Source: Ruminococcus sp. YE71
GTDB taxonomy: Bacteria; Bacillota; Clostridia; Oscillospirales; Ruminococcaceae
DNA length: 64,000 bases
NCBI RefSeq assembly: GCF_900119155.1
Contig: NZ_FPIR01000007.1
Coordinates: forward strand, 62,001-126,000
Direction: 5' to 3'
Shown in pieces: positions 34,811 through 44,664 of this stretch. A program made the position numbers and the translations under genes. The notes beneath the pieces are model-generated. The model searched no databases, was not told where the DNA came from, and saw only the letters and a program-made list of their open reading frames with translations. Within the stretch, counting starts at the first letter, position 1; each line of letters starts with the position of its first letter.

Positions 34811-35233
34811 ATGGCTTACATTGAAAAACGCAAGAACAAGAAAGGCGAGGTGACTGCCTACCGAATAAGAGTTTACAGCGGCTACGATGTTCACGGCAAA
34901 CAGATGGTTCAGTTCAAAACTTGGGTGCCGCCGGAGGGTATGACCGCCAATCAAATCAAGAAAGAGCTTCAACGTCAGGCAGTCCTGTTCGAGGAAGAAT
35001 GTGCAAACGGTCAGGTGACTGCGAACATAAAGTTTCAGAAGTTCGCCGAGCAGTGGTTTGAAGAATACGCAGAATTCAACCACCGCAGCACCACACTCGA
35101 ACGTGAGAAGAAAATCACAGATAGAGTGTATCCGGCACTTGGACATCTCCGAATCGACAAAATATCGGCAAGGGATATTCAGAAGTTCATCAACTCGCTT
35201 GCGAAACCCGGTGCGAACATGAGAAACGGAAAA
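34811..35233 (+). pseudogene. Tyrosine integrase, N-terminal half, cut by an inversion
   Basis: ATG 34811 after AAGGAGG. Residues 1-60 are the arm-binding domain (MAYIEKRKNKKGEVTAYRIR); 60-140 start the core-binding domain (FAEQWFEEYAEFNHRSTTLE, ISARDIQKFINSLAKPGAN). After MRNGK (about 35231) the frame leaves integrase sequence and reads antisense portal DNA to a stop at 35362. The missing C-terminal half, starting TDISLSQKTIRHHLSFISSI, lies inverted at 47280-46474; the halves join in frame. Confidence 0.85.
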
Positions 35234-35466
35234 CCAGTCTTATCGTTGATCAACAGGCTTGCCCAGTCTTCACAGACCTTTTTTGCCATCTTCATGGTAT
35301 ACATATCACGGCTGCGAAGCTTCTTTCCATCAAAAACCTTGACTTTATGGAACGGCTCGTGAAAGCCTCTCCACCAGTCCTTCCATACGTCGATAGTGTT
35401 GTAATATCCGTCGGATATCGAACAGCGATACCGCTTGTTAAGCCATTCGATCACAAAGCTATTCAT
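35234..35466 (-). pseudogene. Phage portal protein, N-terminal part, cut by the inversion
   Basis: Starts MNSFVIEWLNKRYRCSISDG at ATG 35466 (after GGGAGGTG), overlapping the end of the terminase gene. Contains SRDMYTMKMAKKVCEDWASL then LINDKT, the SPP1-like portal start, and is cut after LINDKT (about 35236). Its continuation, SDVHSSEWLQGKEQTSGVLG, lies in plus orientation at 47282. Confidence 0.8.
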
Positions 35467-36005
35467 CTTCATCACCTCCCGATGCCAGCAGAACCTTAAT
35501 GAATTTGGAGAAACTATATTCCAGCGCGTCTGCCGTGTCTATATCGCAGGTGCCGTCGTCGAGACGAACATCCTCGTCCTCGATCTTCGAGTCCCATACC
35601 TGCTCAGATAAGCTCGCTGTTACATTTGTACAGTTTTTCATCACATGAAAACGCCCCTGAGCCATGAGCATTTGCAGAGTATCTATCCTGTCTTTTATCG
35701 GCGCTTTGTAGCAGTCAACGACCTTAACGAACAGCCTCGCGTTGCGCACTGCCGTTCTCATGCCGTTGATTATTGCCTGTGCCTCGTTGTCAGCCCATGC
35801 GAGCTTAATCAGAGTAGGCTTGCCCTTGTACTTTCCCCAGCGGCACTGACCCCGAAAATAGTTTTCTATCCCAAAGCCATTGCAGGCGCCAAGAATCAGC
35901 TTGGCATTTCCAAGTGTCGAAGCGCTTGCGAGGTGAATCTTGTCCCTTGTGCTTTTCAGTTCGTGGCAAAATGCATAGACGTTATCGACTGTCTTGTGTA
36001 ACCGA
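35459..36005 (-). pseudogene. Phage terminase large subunit, C-terminal (nuclease) part
   Basis: An open frame without a start reads HKTVDNVYAFCHELKSTRDK, IHLASASTLGNAKLI, GQCRWGKYKGKPTLIKLAWA, LFVKVVDCYKAPIKDRI and DDGTCDIDTADALEYS, ending GGDEDE. The closing acidic motif fits the terminase RNase-H-like nuclease. The Walker-containing N-terminal half is missing: upstream of about 36005 the DNA joins a small early gene, so a deletion has removed everything between. Confidence 0.75.
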
Positions 36006-36162
36006 TGATGCCTTCGTGTCTTAGCCAGCAGTCGAAAACATATGCTGCTCCGTATTCCTCGACAGCATCTTCGATAGTCCGGTACTGTGTATTTTTCATT
36101 TCGTTGAAGGCTTCGAGAACCTTCTGCTTGGCGGTGTCGGTCATTCCTCCGATAACGTCCAT
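35956..36162 (-). CDS. Small phage-type protein, 3' end replaced at a deletion join (68 aa)
   Basis: GTAGGAGGTAAGATT precedes the ATG. The first 55 residues (MTDTAKQKVLEAFNEMKNTQ, YGAAYVFDCWLRHEGIIGYT) look like a small helical protein of early phage regions. The last dozen residues are read out of frame from terminase DNA, so the native C-terminus is probably lost. Confidence 0.55.
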   Translation of the reverse strand: MDVIGGMTDTAKQKVLEAFNEMKNTQYRTIEDAVEEYGAAYVFDCWLRHEGIIGYTRQSITSMHFATN

Positions 36163-36173
36163 AATCTTACCTC

Positions 36174-36425
36174 CTACTTATCGTGCATATATCCGAGGAC
36201 TCTTGCGGCTGCCGAAACGGGGTCGTCCTCGGTCACGCATATCCTGTGTACAGCTCCTGAGATCATGCGGATGGTGTAGCATTCCTCGTCTTCCACGATG
36301 CCGTAGCTTACGTTGCGGATAGGCAGACCTGCGTTGCGCATGACAGAACCGAGGTCCGCGATGAGCTTGCGCTTTATAGGGTCGGGCTGTATTTGATTTG
36401 CACAGGTGATGTTGTTGGTTGGCAT
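36174..36425 (-). CDS. Small phage-type protein, unknown function (83 aa)
   Basis: ATG 36425 after AGGAGGTCAAATATC. Contains KRKLIADLGSVMRNAGLPIR and DEECYTIRMISGAVHRICVT; mixed alpha/beta, soluble. Twelve bp from the next small gene, so co-transcribed. Part of the early region of the defective prophage. Not recognised further. Confidence 0.6.
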   Translation of the reverse strand: MPTNNITCANQIQPDPIKRKLIADLGSVMRNAGLPIRNVSYGIVEDEECYTIRMISGAVHRICVTEDDPVSAAARVLGYMHDK

Positions 36426-36520
36426 GATATTTGACCTCCTTTTTTCAAAATTAACCGATCTCATCTCTTTACCTGCGTACAGTCTTATGGTATAATTATG
36501 TAGGGAGGAGGTGAAAGAAA

Positions 36521-36841
36521 ATGCAGATCTCATATAACGATGTTCTTACAAATGGGTTAGCTTGCGCCGGCATAGTGGCAGAGAAAGCTAAATTTGATGG
36601 ATCGTTCTCCATCGAAAAATATAAATCTCTTAGATTTCCATATATTCTTCAAACCGAATATGCAAAGGAAATAATCGCAGCTATGATCATGGGTTCTATA
36701 ATGGAGTATCACAATCAACTTCGAGAAGTTCTTTTAGAATCAGGAATAGAGATTGGAGATGGGGATATGGAAAGCACAGTTTTAAGAGATGGTTTTTTAG
36801 AACATTATAACTTTGATGATTCAGAAGATTCAGAAGACTGA
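36521..36841 (+). CDS. Small helical protein, unknown function (106 aa)
   Basis: A very strong site GGGAGGAGGTGAAAGAAA precedes the ATG, with GGTATAAT about 30 bp upstream. The product is helical with an acidic tail (FDDSEDSED). It overlaps the end of the convergent gene by 37 bp. AT-rich. Position beside the repressor region suggests a phage or moron gene. Confidence 0.6.
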   Translation: MQISYNDVLTNGLACAGIVAEKAKFDGSFSIEKYKSLRFPYILQTEYAKEIIAAMIMGSIMEYHNQLREVLLESGIEIGDGDMESTVLRDGFLEHYNFDDSEDSED

Positions 36842-37005
36842 TGCCGATAACCTCTGGGTCTTATCTTCCGTAGATCCAGCGATGTCGAAAGATAATGTTT
36901 CATTAAATCATCTTCATAATCGCCGGAGTTATGCTCTTGCCGACCTTGTAACTGCATTATGAGGTCGGCTACTTCTTTAGGTTCGACTTCGATAATAACC
37001 TTCAA
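36805..37005 (-). CDS. Small protein divergent from the phage repressor (66 aa)
   Basis: TTG start at 37005 after AAGGTG. Product MKVIIEVEPKEVADLIMQLQ then a Ser-rich tail. It is the first gene transcribed away from the repressor, the position of a Cro or early protein in transposable phages, but no HTH is evident. Confidence 0.5.
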   Translation of the reverse strand: MKVIIEVEPKEVADLIMQLQGRQEHNSGDYEDDLMKHYLSTSLDLRKIRPRGYRHQSSESSESSKL

Positions 37006-37041
37006 TATATTTCACCTTCTTCCATTTGCCTTCTGTACTAC

Positions 37042-37094
37042 AGTGTAACACAAGTTATTTTTTTATTGACGTTACACTTGTTTTGTGATATAAT
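37042..37094 (+). promoter_or_regulatory. Repressor promoter with inverted half-sites
   Basis: TTGACG (37066-37071), 17-bp spacer, TATAAT (37089-37094) with extended -10. AGTGTAAC (37042-37049) and GTTACACT (37071-37078) form an inverted pair overlapping the -35, a likely operator for the repressor itself. Confidence 0.6.
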
Positions 37095-37232
37095 TTCCTT
37101 AGTGGACTACGGGATAACTGCGCCCAGTGTGTCCACTAAAATATAGTTTAGCAGGAAAATTTCCTACTGTCAATACCCTGGTAGGATTTTCTCCGATTTT
37201 CGTTAAATTTAGACTAAAAGGAGTTGGTCAGA

Positions 37233-37952
37233 TTGGACATTTTAAACAGAATAACGGAACTTTTGGGGGATAAAGAACAGCAAGAATTGACAGACTATTT
37301 AAAATTACAAAAATCAGCTTATACTGATTGGAAGGCTGGTAAGAGTAAATCCTACCGAAAATATCTTATTGAAATAGCTGAATACTTTGGTGTTTCTATT
37401 GATTATTTGGTCTATGGAAAACAAAGCAGCTCACCTTCTGAAAATCTATCAGATGATGAGCTGGAATTACTTGCATATTATAATAAAATGATTGATACTG
37501 ATAAGGCTTTTCTTCGAGGCGAAGCTAAGATACTTTCAGGAGCCTTTAAAACACCTTACAAAGAACCCAAAAAGACTATTTTTATAGAAACCTACTCGCT
37601 ACCGGTTAGTGCTGGCACAGGCGTTTACCTCGACAATTGTGAGCGTGAAATGATAAGAGTGCTGGAAACCAATCTGACCCACGAGGCAAACTTTGCGCTT
37701 CGTGTCTCTGGAGACAGCATGGAGCCGGACTTCCATGACGGCGATACTCTGCTGATCCGTTCACAGCCAACGGTAGAGCCAGGCGAGGTCGGCATTTTCA
37801 TTCTTAATGGAGAGGGTTATGTCAAGGAATTCGGCGGCGACTGTCTTATCTCTCACAACCCGAAATATAAAAATATTAAACTGGATGAATACGGCGAAAT
37901 CTATTGCCGAGGACTCGTTATCGGAGTGCTTGAAGACGATGATTTTGTTTAA
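37233..37952 (+). CDS. CI/LexA-like phage repressor with S24 peptidase domain (239 aa)
   Basis: N-terminal HTH (about residues 10-65: LKLQKSAYTDWKAGKSKSYR, EIAEYFGVSIDYLVYGK). C-terminal S24 self-cleavage domain: cleavage site Ala-Gly in PVSAGTG, catalytic Ser in RVSGDSMEPDFHDGDTL and Lys in GYVKEFGG. It should keep the lytic genes off and be inactivated by RecA-stimulated self-cleavage. Start is TTG 37233, ten bases after AAGGAG; the TTG at 37224 is too close. Left-end position next to the phage terminus fits transposable phages. Confidence 0.85.
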   Translation: MDILNRITELLGDKEQQELTDYLKLQKSAYTDWKAGKSKSYRKYLIEIAEYFGVSIDYLVYGKQSSSPSENLSDDELELLAYYNKMIDTDKAFLRGEAKILSGAFKTPYKEPKKTIFIETYSLPVSAGTGVYLDNCEREMIRVLETNLTHEANFALRVSGDSMEPDFHDGDTLLIRSQPTVEPGEVGIFILNGEGYVKEFGGDCLISHNPKYKNIKLDEYGEIYCRGLVIGVLEDDDFV

Positions 37953-38153
37953 TGGCAACTGGTTGCCATTAAACTCAAATTTAGTTGCCATATTGCCATT
38001 AAGTATTTGCTGTTTTCTGACAATTCAAAAGCTGATATTTCAAGCCTGCTGTTCAAACTCTAAAACAGCCAAAGCTATTGATTTTACAGCGTTTGCGAGG
38101 TGTTAAAACAGTTATTTGAACGTTTGAACGCACTAAAACGCATGAAATTTAAA

Positions 38154-38199
38154 AGCCCCTGAAACGGTTCTAAACTGCCGTTTCAGGGGCTGATTTTTT
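38154..38199 (+). terminator. Terminator of the repressor gene
   Basis: Perfect 14-bp stem AGCCCCTGAAACGG / CCGTTTCAGGGGCT with 10-nt loop, then GATTTTTTG. The flanking non-coding DNA (37953-38345) otherwise holds only the phage left end. Confidence 0.88.
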
Positions 38200-38345
38200 G
38201 ACACCATTATTTATCCGCCGTTTCACTCGTTGCAGCTTATTGCACCTCTAAAACGGCGGTATTACAAGCTTTTTGAGGGTTGTGAATGATTTGTTCGGGA
38301 TATTTCGGGTTGTTGCGGTTTTCGGGTTTTACTTGTCACATAACA

Positions 38346-38350
38346 ATAAA
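38346..38350. repeat. Target-site duplication ATAAA (left copy)
   Basis: ATAAA directly follows the phage terminus TAACA. Its partner is 55331-55335 (TTTAT on the plus strand). Confidence 0.78.
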
Positions 38351-40270
38351 ACCGAACTGATATGCTGTCCCATCACGAAAACAAGACTGACCATACCTGA
38401 CAGTGTTACGACCATTGGCTATGAAGCATTTTTCAACTGCGAAAATCTTGTATCTGTCACTATACCTGATACTGTTACAAGCATTGGTGAAAGTGCGTTT
38501 TATAGCTGCGAAAGCCTTACAAACATAACCATTCCCGACAGTGTTACGGACATTGGCATAAAAGCATTTTCCTGGTGCAGAGGTGCAAAGTCTATAACCA
38601 TATCCGGTAATGTAATAAGCATAGGTGACGATGCATTTCTCGGATGTGAAAGCGTTACTGATATAACCATTCCGGACAGTGTTACAAGTATAGGCAGTCG
38701 TGCTTTTGGATACTGCAAAAAACTGGAAAGCATTACGGTCGGCGAGAATAACAGCAATTATTCGTCATCTGACGGAGTGCTCTTCAACAAGGAGAAAACC
38801 GAACTGATATGCTGTCCGGGCGGTAAAACAGGCGTTTCCGTACCGGATGGTGTTACAAGCATCAGCGCGAAGGCATTTGCCATATGCGGGAGCCTGAAAG
38901 AAATAACTCTGCCTGACAGTGTGACCGACATTGGCAAATATGCCTTTTACGATTGCGAAAGTCTTACCGGCATAAACATTCCTGACGGCGTTACGGAGAT
39001 CCGCGAAAATACTTTTTCAGGGTGTCGTAGTCTTACCGATATAACCATCCCGGACGGGGTTACAAGCATTAACGACAGTGCGTTCAGATTCTGCGAAAGC
39101 CTTGCCAACATAACCATACCGGATAGCGTTACCTACATTGGCGACGGTGCATTTGGTTACTGTGAAAATTTCACAGACTTGACCCTGCCGGATAGTGTCA
39201 GCTATATTGGCAGCGCGGCATTCAGCTCTTGCTCAAACTTAAAAAATATGGAGCTGCCGGATGGTATCGACACGATCAGATTCCTGACATTTTCGGATTG
39301 CAAAAGCCTGACAGATATAACGATACCCGGAAGCGTAACAGGCATTGAAGCAGCAGCGTTTTCAAGCTGCACAAGCCTTACGGATATAACCATTCCCGAC
39401 AGCGTTACAAATGTAGAGAGCTGTGTTTTTGAATACTGCGATAAGCTGAACAGCATTACGGTCGGAGAGAATAACAAGAATTATTCTTCTGATGACGGAG
39501 TGTTATACAACAAAGATAAGACTGCATTGATATGCTGTCCCTGCGGAAAAACAAGCGTTACCATACCGGATGGTGTTACAAGCATCAGCGAGTATGCGTT
39601 TGATTATTGCAAGAATATTAAAGAGATCATCCTGCCGGACAGTGTGACCGAAATCGGTGAATGTGCGTTTTATAATTGCGAAAACCTTACCGGTATAAAT
39701 ATTCCTGACGGCGTTACTAAGATAAGCACCCGTGCTTTTTCAGGCTGCAGCAGTCTTACAGATGTGACCCTTCCGAACGGGGTCACAGACATCGGGTCCA
39801 GTGCGTTCAGCAGCTGCGGCAGCCTTACAAAAATAACCATACCGGGCAGTATCATTGCCATCAGCGAGTATGCGTTTTACAGCTGCACGAGCCTGAGTGA
39901 CGTATACTTCGGCGGCACGAAGGAACAGTGGGACGCTGTCGGATTTGGTGAAAAAAATGAGTGCATACTTAATGCCGCAATTCATTTTACCGGCTCTGTG
40001 CTTAAGGTGACATCGGTCGATTACAACGCAAAACATGATCAGTTCAGACTGAACTGGACGGCTGTTCCGGACGCACAGAAGTATGTGATCGGCTACACGA
40101 CCAACGGCAAGACCTGGAAGGTCGCAAAGATAGTCGATGCTAAATCTACATCATTTACCTGCAAGAACGCCCCGAAGGGAACTTATTACCTTGTGGTAGG
40201 CGCCTATGTGAACGGAAAAGTCGATACGACTGATCTCGCTAAAAGGGCTGTTAAGGTCGTTATCAGATAG
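38351..40270 (+). pseudogene. BspA-like LRR surface protein, C-terminal part, split by the prophage
   Basis: About 22 LRR_5 repeats of the pattern C.SLT.ITIPD.VT.I...AF (about 23 residues each), two spacer blocks with ITVGENN.NYSS and ICCP.GKT, then a repeat with VYFGGTKEQWDAVGFGEKNE and the FN3-like module (LNWTAVPDAQKYVIGYTTNG). It begins at ACC GAA CTG (TELICCP), with no start or signal peptide. The N-terminal part is 55331-55897; joined across ATAAA they read NKDK-TELICCP in frame, giving about 828 residues. Upstream codons 38273-38345 are phage end DNA. Confidence 0.85.
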
Positions 40271-40374
40271 TGTTATCGGCATTGAATTACCGGCAGTTCC
40301 TACGGGGACTGCCGGTTTTTGGGTTCAATATTAGCGTGGAATAGCCAGCCATGCAATAATTGGGGTGTCATATT

Positions 40375-40602
40375 TAGCTTTGTCTTTTAGCGATATCACA
40401 ATGAAAATATCCCTCCACTAGGTAAGGCTTGGGAATGGCAAAAATCCAACCTTGGCTGAAAAGTTTGGAGAAACATATAACAGCTCGGTGGCAAGAGGTT
40501 CAGATATTTGTGAATCATTTATGGTGTACTCAAAATCGTTCACTTCAAAAAGAGAATTCAGAAAACGCATTGCAAAAGTAAATGCGGAACATTATAGCTT
40601 GT
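40375..40602 (+). pseudogene. C-terminal gene fragment of unknown family, frameshifted
   Basis: One frame reads YHNENIPPLGKAWEWQKSN, then after a one-base shift the next reads LAEKFGETYNSSVARGSDIC and SKSFTSKREFRKRIAKVNAE, ending HYSL stop. It looks like a real protein end without a beginning. 40271-40374 has no feature. Confidence 0.45.
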
Positions 40603-40639
40603 AGGGTTGAACAATCGGAATATGCTCGGCTGGCTGTCA

Positions 40640-40860
40640 AATGCTATATTTGTGCATGACTTTTGGCTAGCGAGTTGATGAATTTCTGAATATCCCTCGC
40701 CGATATTTTGTCGATTCGCAAGTGTCCATGAGCAGGATACGTTGCAAAATTGAGAGGGGGGCCGGGATTCTCCCCGAGCCTGCAAGCCTTCGGCAGACCG
40801 CCTAAGCGGACAGCCGAAGGCGATGCCGGCTTTGACAGAATACCCTTGTTTTTCGCCTTA
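40640..40860 (-). pseudogene. Recombination-module remnant: leader joined to integrase piece
   Basis: Minus strand: leader blocks (40858-40735) run straight into integrase codons HLRIDKISARDIQKFINSLA, which then end at AKSHAQI. ATPase and excisionase are absent, so this is a deletion derivative. 40861-41033 carries no gene. Confidence 0.75.
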
Positions 40861-41033
40861 AATATTGAATTCCGAAGCATTCTCGATTTTACACACCCTA
40901 TATTCGTAAGCAGAAGATTTTAGGGTATTTCGCAGACTGGTAAACTTGATAGATGCTTTTGGTTATCATAGTGCATTTTGAAAGAATAATGAAGATATAT
41001 ATAAATAATATGTAAATTTCTATGATTGACATC

Positions 41034-41062
41034 TTGACAAAATGACAGAATTGTGATAATAT
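41034..41062 (+). promoter_or_regulatory. Promoter of the cohesin-like protein gene
   Basis: TTGACA (41034-41039), 17-bp spacer, TAATAT (41057-41062). A second TTGACA lies 8 bp upstream (41026-41031). Confidence 0.6.
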
Positions 41063-41161
41063 TGTGAAGTACTGTTTTTCTATATTTTAGAAAATGGTCA
41101 TATCATGATAAATGCTTAGCTTTTTGTAAAGCAGAATAACAAAAGAAAGGAATGATCAATA

Positions 41162-43516
41162 ATGAAAAGATCAAAGAAAAATGTTGCATTTATAACCGCA
41201 ATGACGTTAACGATAACAAGCATTGCTGCCCTTCAGGCGAGTGCTGCGAATGGTTATAATTCAGCAGCTAATGTGGGTTCCAGGTTCAGTATGTTTGAAG
41301 AAGACACTTCTGTGTATGGATCTACTTATCCGTGTTTTAGATTTAATAATATATCTGAAATGCGTGCAGGTGAAGAAGGTTATTTTAATATTCGATTTGA
41401 TAGCTCTTATGAAACCCCAATAGCATCAATCAATCTACAATTGCTATATGATCCAAGTGTTTTTGAAATTTACAAATTTGAAGCGCCATATAATTCTGTT
41501 TTTTCCAATGTAAAAGGAGGATGGGGAGAAGGCTGGGAGAATAATTATTCAGCTTGTCAGTGCGGTGTATTTCCAATTGAGTGGAAATACTCAGAAAGTG
41601 GAAATTACAATGGTGATGGAGTTATCGGAAAAGTTTATTTTAAAATTAAAGATAATGCTGCTATCGGTAAACCAGTTTATTATGAATTTAAATTACAAGG
41701 AGATTGTAATAATGCAGACGGAAAACCGGTAACCGACCCTAAAACAGAAAGAACTGTAACTTTTTTAAACAGTAATATAAAAGTGGTTCCGTCTTCAAAC
41801 AGACAGATCAATAAAACTCTTCCGAAGATCAGTGCTGATGCACGCGGTGAAAGTTATGTTGACATCAGTTGGGACCCTGTTGCCGATGCTCAATCATACC
41901 GCATTTGTGAATTTGAAGAAAATGGTTGGGTAGAAAAAATAGTATCATACTCATATAAAGAGAAAGATCATAAATATATATGCAGATTGTATAATCTTGA
42001 ATATAACATGGATCACAAGATCGCAGTTATTCCAAGGTTTAATAACGAGTGGTACGAAGGCAATTTTGCGAACGCTATTACAGTAAGTCCTAAAGATTTC
42101 CTGGATAAATTACGTCCTGATATTGATGTTAAAAGCAAAGATGATAAGATCATGGTCAAATGGACTAAGGTCAATGGCGCTACGGCTTACGCAGTTGCAT
42201 ACACGACGCCAAATGAGTTAGGCGAATACGATGGTCAAAAATGGAAAGTAGCAAAAACTTACAGCAAGGAAACGACTTCCGTTACATATAGTAATATACC
42301 TAATGGTAAGTATAAAATGGCTGTAGTTGCAAAAGTTAATGGCGTATGGTATAAAGACTATCCGGATGCAGAGGGAAAAACAAAAGAAGTTACGGTTAAT
42401 GATGAAAGATGGAAAAACAAACCCAAGTATGACCTTGTAACTCTTTATGATAATCTATTAGATGATTCTGAGTTATTTTCTACAGATTCAATATCTAATG
42501 AAGATGAATCTAATAGATTAAAGGATCTTAATGGTGACCTTGTAAGGATACCGGTCGATGGAGGCGACAAATTCAAAAATGCATACACGTTCAATCGTTA
42601 TCATGATGGTTTTCCTGATGGAGAATTCGTGATAACACCTAACCGTGACAGTGATTATGTTATCGATGTTACAAAAGTGAATAAAGAAGATGATGTGATT
42701 TTGCATGTTAAATATATGCCCGATGGAAGCATTATTAACCCTAATCCCACTTCAGCATATATGGAGCCATCAAAAGTAGAATTTGATGCTGATAATCATA
42801 TTGCTCACTATACTTTTTCTTTGAAAGAAGGGGTAGAATATAAGATTGAAGTCAGCAACTACTTAGGCATTTATAATTATGAAGATTTTCAGATCACTAT
42901 TTCGCAGGATAACTGGGTTTATGCGCCGTATGGTGGAAAACAAGAGTTTTATATGTGTAAAAAAATGTTTATTCCAAGCGATACATTGCTTGAAGCTGTA
43001 AAATTATCATCGAAGAATGCAGTAATTATTAATAATGAAGCGAGTATTGAAGATCAGACTGCCGCTATCATGAAGAGCTTAGAATTAGATAATAATTCTA
43101 AAACTGTCGTGGATGCTGTATTAACAGTTGTTTCGGCTGCGACAGGAAGTGCATTAGAAACTGTAATAGAAGCTGCAATAGTTGACCCCGAACCAGCAAC
43201 TAAAACAATATTAGTTGCAGTAGCAGTTGATGGAGCTACTGTATATTTTCTCATATCTTCCGCAAAGGGTGTTTCTGATTTCTTTGACGCGCTCGACTTT
43301 AAAAATGCGTGCTATGATGGAAATTTGAATATTGTATTAACAAAACAACGCAATGGTAATTGTTTAAATAATTATTGGGATCCCTGGATTACAAGTAACT
43401 ATAACTATATAAATAAATACTCAGATGATATTGATATTTTAAATGATAGAGCTCATGTTATAGTCACACCCAACAAAAGCGCACAAGATGTTGTTGAGTT
43501 TTGGGAGTTAGATTAA
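41162..43516 (+). CDS. Secreted protein: cohesin-like domain, two FN3-like modules, novel C-terminal domain (784 aa)
   Basis: Signal peptide about residues 1-28. Residues about 60-215 have cohesin features: GEEGYFNIRFDSSYE, SINLQLLYDPSVFEIYKFE and GVIGKVYFKIKDNA. FN3-like modules follow at about 220-320 and 325-415 (VKWTKVNGATAYAVAYTTPN). A beta-rich block (about 420-600) resembles a prepeptidase-like domain. The last 170 residues are unlike the rest: a hydrophobic Ala/Val-rich stretch (VVDAVLTVVSAATGSALETV, ILVAVAVDGATVYFLIS) and then a polar Asn/Asp/Tyr-rich tail. A small membrane-protein gene overlaps its stop. Very AT-rich, with integrase remnants on both sides: recently acquired. A toxin or adhesin role is possible; I do not claim either. 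Confidence 0.7.
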   Translation: MKRSKKNVAFITAMTLTITSIAALQASAANGYNSAANVGSRFSMFEEDTSVYGSTYPCFRFNNISEMRAGEEGYFNIRFDSSYETPIASINLQLLYDPSVFEIYKFEAPYNSVFSNVKGGWGEGWENNYSACQCGVFPIEWKYSESGNYNGDGVIGKVYFKIKDNAAIGKPVYYEFKLQGDCNNADGKPVTDPKTERTVTFLNSNIKVVPSSNRQINKTLPKISADARGESYVDISWDPVADAQSYRICEFEENGWVEKIVSYSYKEKDHKYICRLYNLEYNMDHKIAVIPRFNNEWYEGNFANAITVSPKDFLDKLRPDIDVKSKDDKIMVKWTKVNGATAYAVAYTTPNELGEYDGQKWKVAKTYSKETTSVTYSNIPNGKYKMAVVAKVNGVWYKDYPDAEGKTKEVTVNDERWKNKPKYDLVTLYDNLLDDSELFSTDSISNEDESNRLKDLNGDLVRIPVDGGDKFKNAYTFNRYHDGFPDGEFVITPNRDSDYVIDVTKVNKEDDVILHVKYMPDGSIINPNPTSAYMEPSKVEFDADNHIAHYTFSLKEGVEYKIEVSNYLGIYNYEDFQITISQDNWVYAPYGGKQEFYMCKKMFIPSDTLLEAVKLSSKNAVIINNEASIEDQTAAIMKSLELDNNSKTVVDAVLTVVSAATGSALETVIEAAIVDPEPATKTILVAVAVDGATVYFLISSAKGVSDFFDALDFKNACYDGNLNIVLTKQRNGNCLNNYWDPWITSNYNYINKYSDDIDILNDRAHVIVTPNKSAQDVVEFWELD

Positions 43517-43824
43517 TGGATATGAAATGGATTATCGTGGTTATTATTATCCAAACTATACTGTTTACCGAAGATTATGTTATTCTAAAAAAGAAAGATT
43601 CAATACAAAACTTGTTTTTTATATCATTTTTGATTTTAGTTCTGCTTTATTTTTTGTTAGATAACGAGTTAGTAAAACGGTTGATCTATATTTACACTTT
43701 ACTAAATTATTTTCGAAATTTGTGGATTACAAAAGTCATAAAAGACAGTGGAGATTATAAAAAAGCAGTAAATCATCAATTTGTTGTGGTGGTTTCACTT
43801 GCACTAATCATCCTATTCGTCTAA
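43516..43824 (+). CDS. Small multipass membrane protein, candidate immunity partner (102 aa)
   Basis: ATG overlaps the stop of the preceding gene (TAATG), so translation is coupled. Three to four hydrophobic segments (WIIVVIIIQTILF, LFFISFLILVLLYFLL, FVVVVSLALIILFV). No family recognised. The coupling to a secreted protein with an odd hydrophobic C-terminal domain is the layout of toxin and membrane immunity protein (inference). Confidence 0.6.
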   Translation: MDMKWIIVVIIIQTILFTEDYVILKKKDSIQNLFFISFLILVLLYFLLDNELVKRLIYIYTLLNYFRNLWITKVIKDSGDYKKAVNHQFVVVVSLALIILFV

Positions 43825-43884
43825 TATTCGCTTACTAACCAAAATATGTTTCTTTCAGGTTATAGCTTAAAAGCAGTCGGTCTT

Positions 43885-44330
43885 ATCTGTATATTAAAGT
43901 CGTTATTGGCGTGCTATGTCCTAACATCACCGCAACAGTCATCGAGTCAACACCGGCTTCGATTTCGGCTGATGCTACGAAGTGCCGGAAGGTGTGTACA
44001 CATAGAACTGAAAATCTCGCCGCCGACACTCTCGCATGAGCCATATGTAGGGCGTATTTGGATGCATTGGCTGACCATCCCACTTCGTGAACAGGCGGTC
44101 GTTTTCCTGCCACTTGTCACCGAGATTTATTTAGTAGCTGTCCTGATCGTGCTTATAAGCTTTGAGCAGATCACAGACAGCAGGCGGCAGGTCAACAAGA
44201 CGAGTTGATTTCTCAGTCTTGGTTACGTCTGCATAAATTCCTTTCTCGGCGGTGTAATTTGATGTGTGGTCGATCATGAGCGTTCTGTCATCGAGGTTGA
44301 CATTCTTCCACTCAATGCCAAGCAAATATA
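43885..44330 (-). pseudogene. Degenerate tyrosine-integrase C-terminal remnant
   Basis: Minus strand: IEWKNVNLDDRTLMIDHTSN, YADVTKTEKSTRLVDLPPAV and, after a nonsense codon and frameshift, HTFRHFVASAEIEAGVDSMT and MLGHSTPITTLIYR. Same family as the integrase at 47280-46474 but diverged and broken. 44331-44664 carries no supported gene. Confidence 0.8.
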
Positions 44331-44664
44331 TAGTTACTCGTCCAAATTCAGGGGATTGCAGTATATCTTGGAAAATAATGTAATAAGAGAATGGAATGAC
44401 AGTATTTTGCAAGGATTTATTTCTGAGCAGGATAAAAAACTGATTCAATAAATATGTGATAATGATCCCTCTATGAAAGTATGCGAAAATGAACAGTAAG
44501 ATAATAATATCCCCGATCTCGTGAGAATTTAAGGAAGCCGCATTGCTGAAACCGCAGAAAACAAAAGCGGATACTGTCCGCCAACACTTGAAATCCAAAT
44601 GAAGATGTGATATAATAATATTCAGCTACACACATTCCGTTTCAATGCCGAGGAGGACACCCGA

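Larger units (their letters stand above)
35234..38345 (-). mobile_element. Defective Mu-type prophage, left segment (inverted)
   Basis: Phage left terminus at 38345, then repressor, early small genes, truncated terminase and portal start. On the minus strand the end reads TGTTATG, then TGAC, four bases, AAAACCC. The other end at 55330 reads TGTTGCC, TGAC, four bases, AAAACCC. Both abut a 5-bp ATAAA copy. TG...CA ends and a 5-bp duplication are features of Mu-type DDE transposition. No transposase gene remains. Confidence 0.8.

Noticed and set aside
37042-37094. Phage attachment site near the repressor
   Set aside because: The inverted half-sites overlap a promoter and fit an operator; the phage ends are explained by the TGTT termini and ATAAA duplication instead.
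41162-43516. A cellulosomal scaffoldin
   Set aside because: Only one cohesin-like domain is seen, with no second cohesin, CBM or dockerin, and the C-terminal half is unlike scaffoldins. Kept as cohesin-like only.
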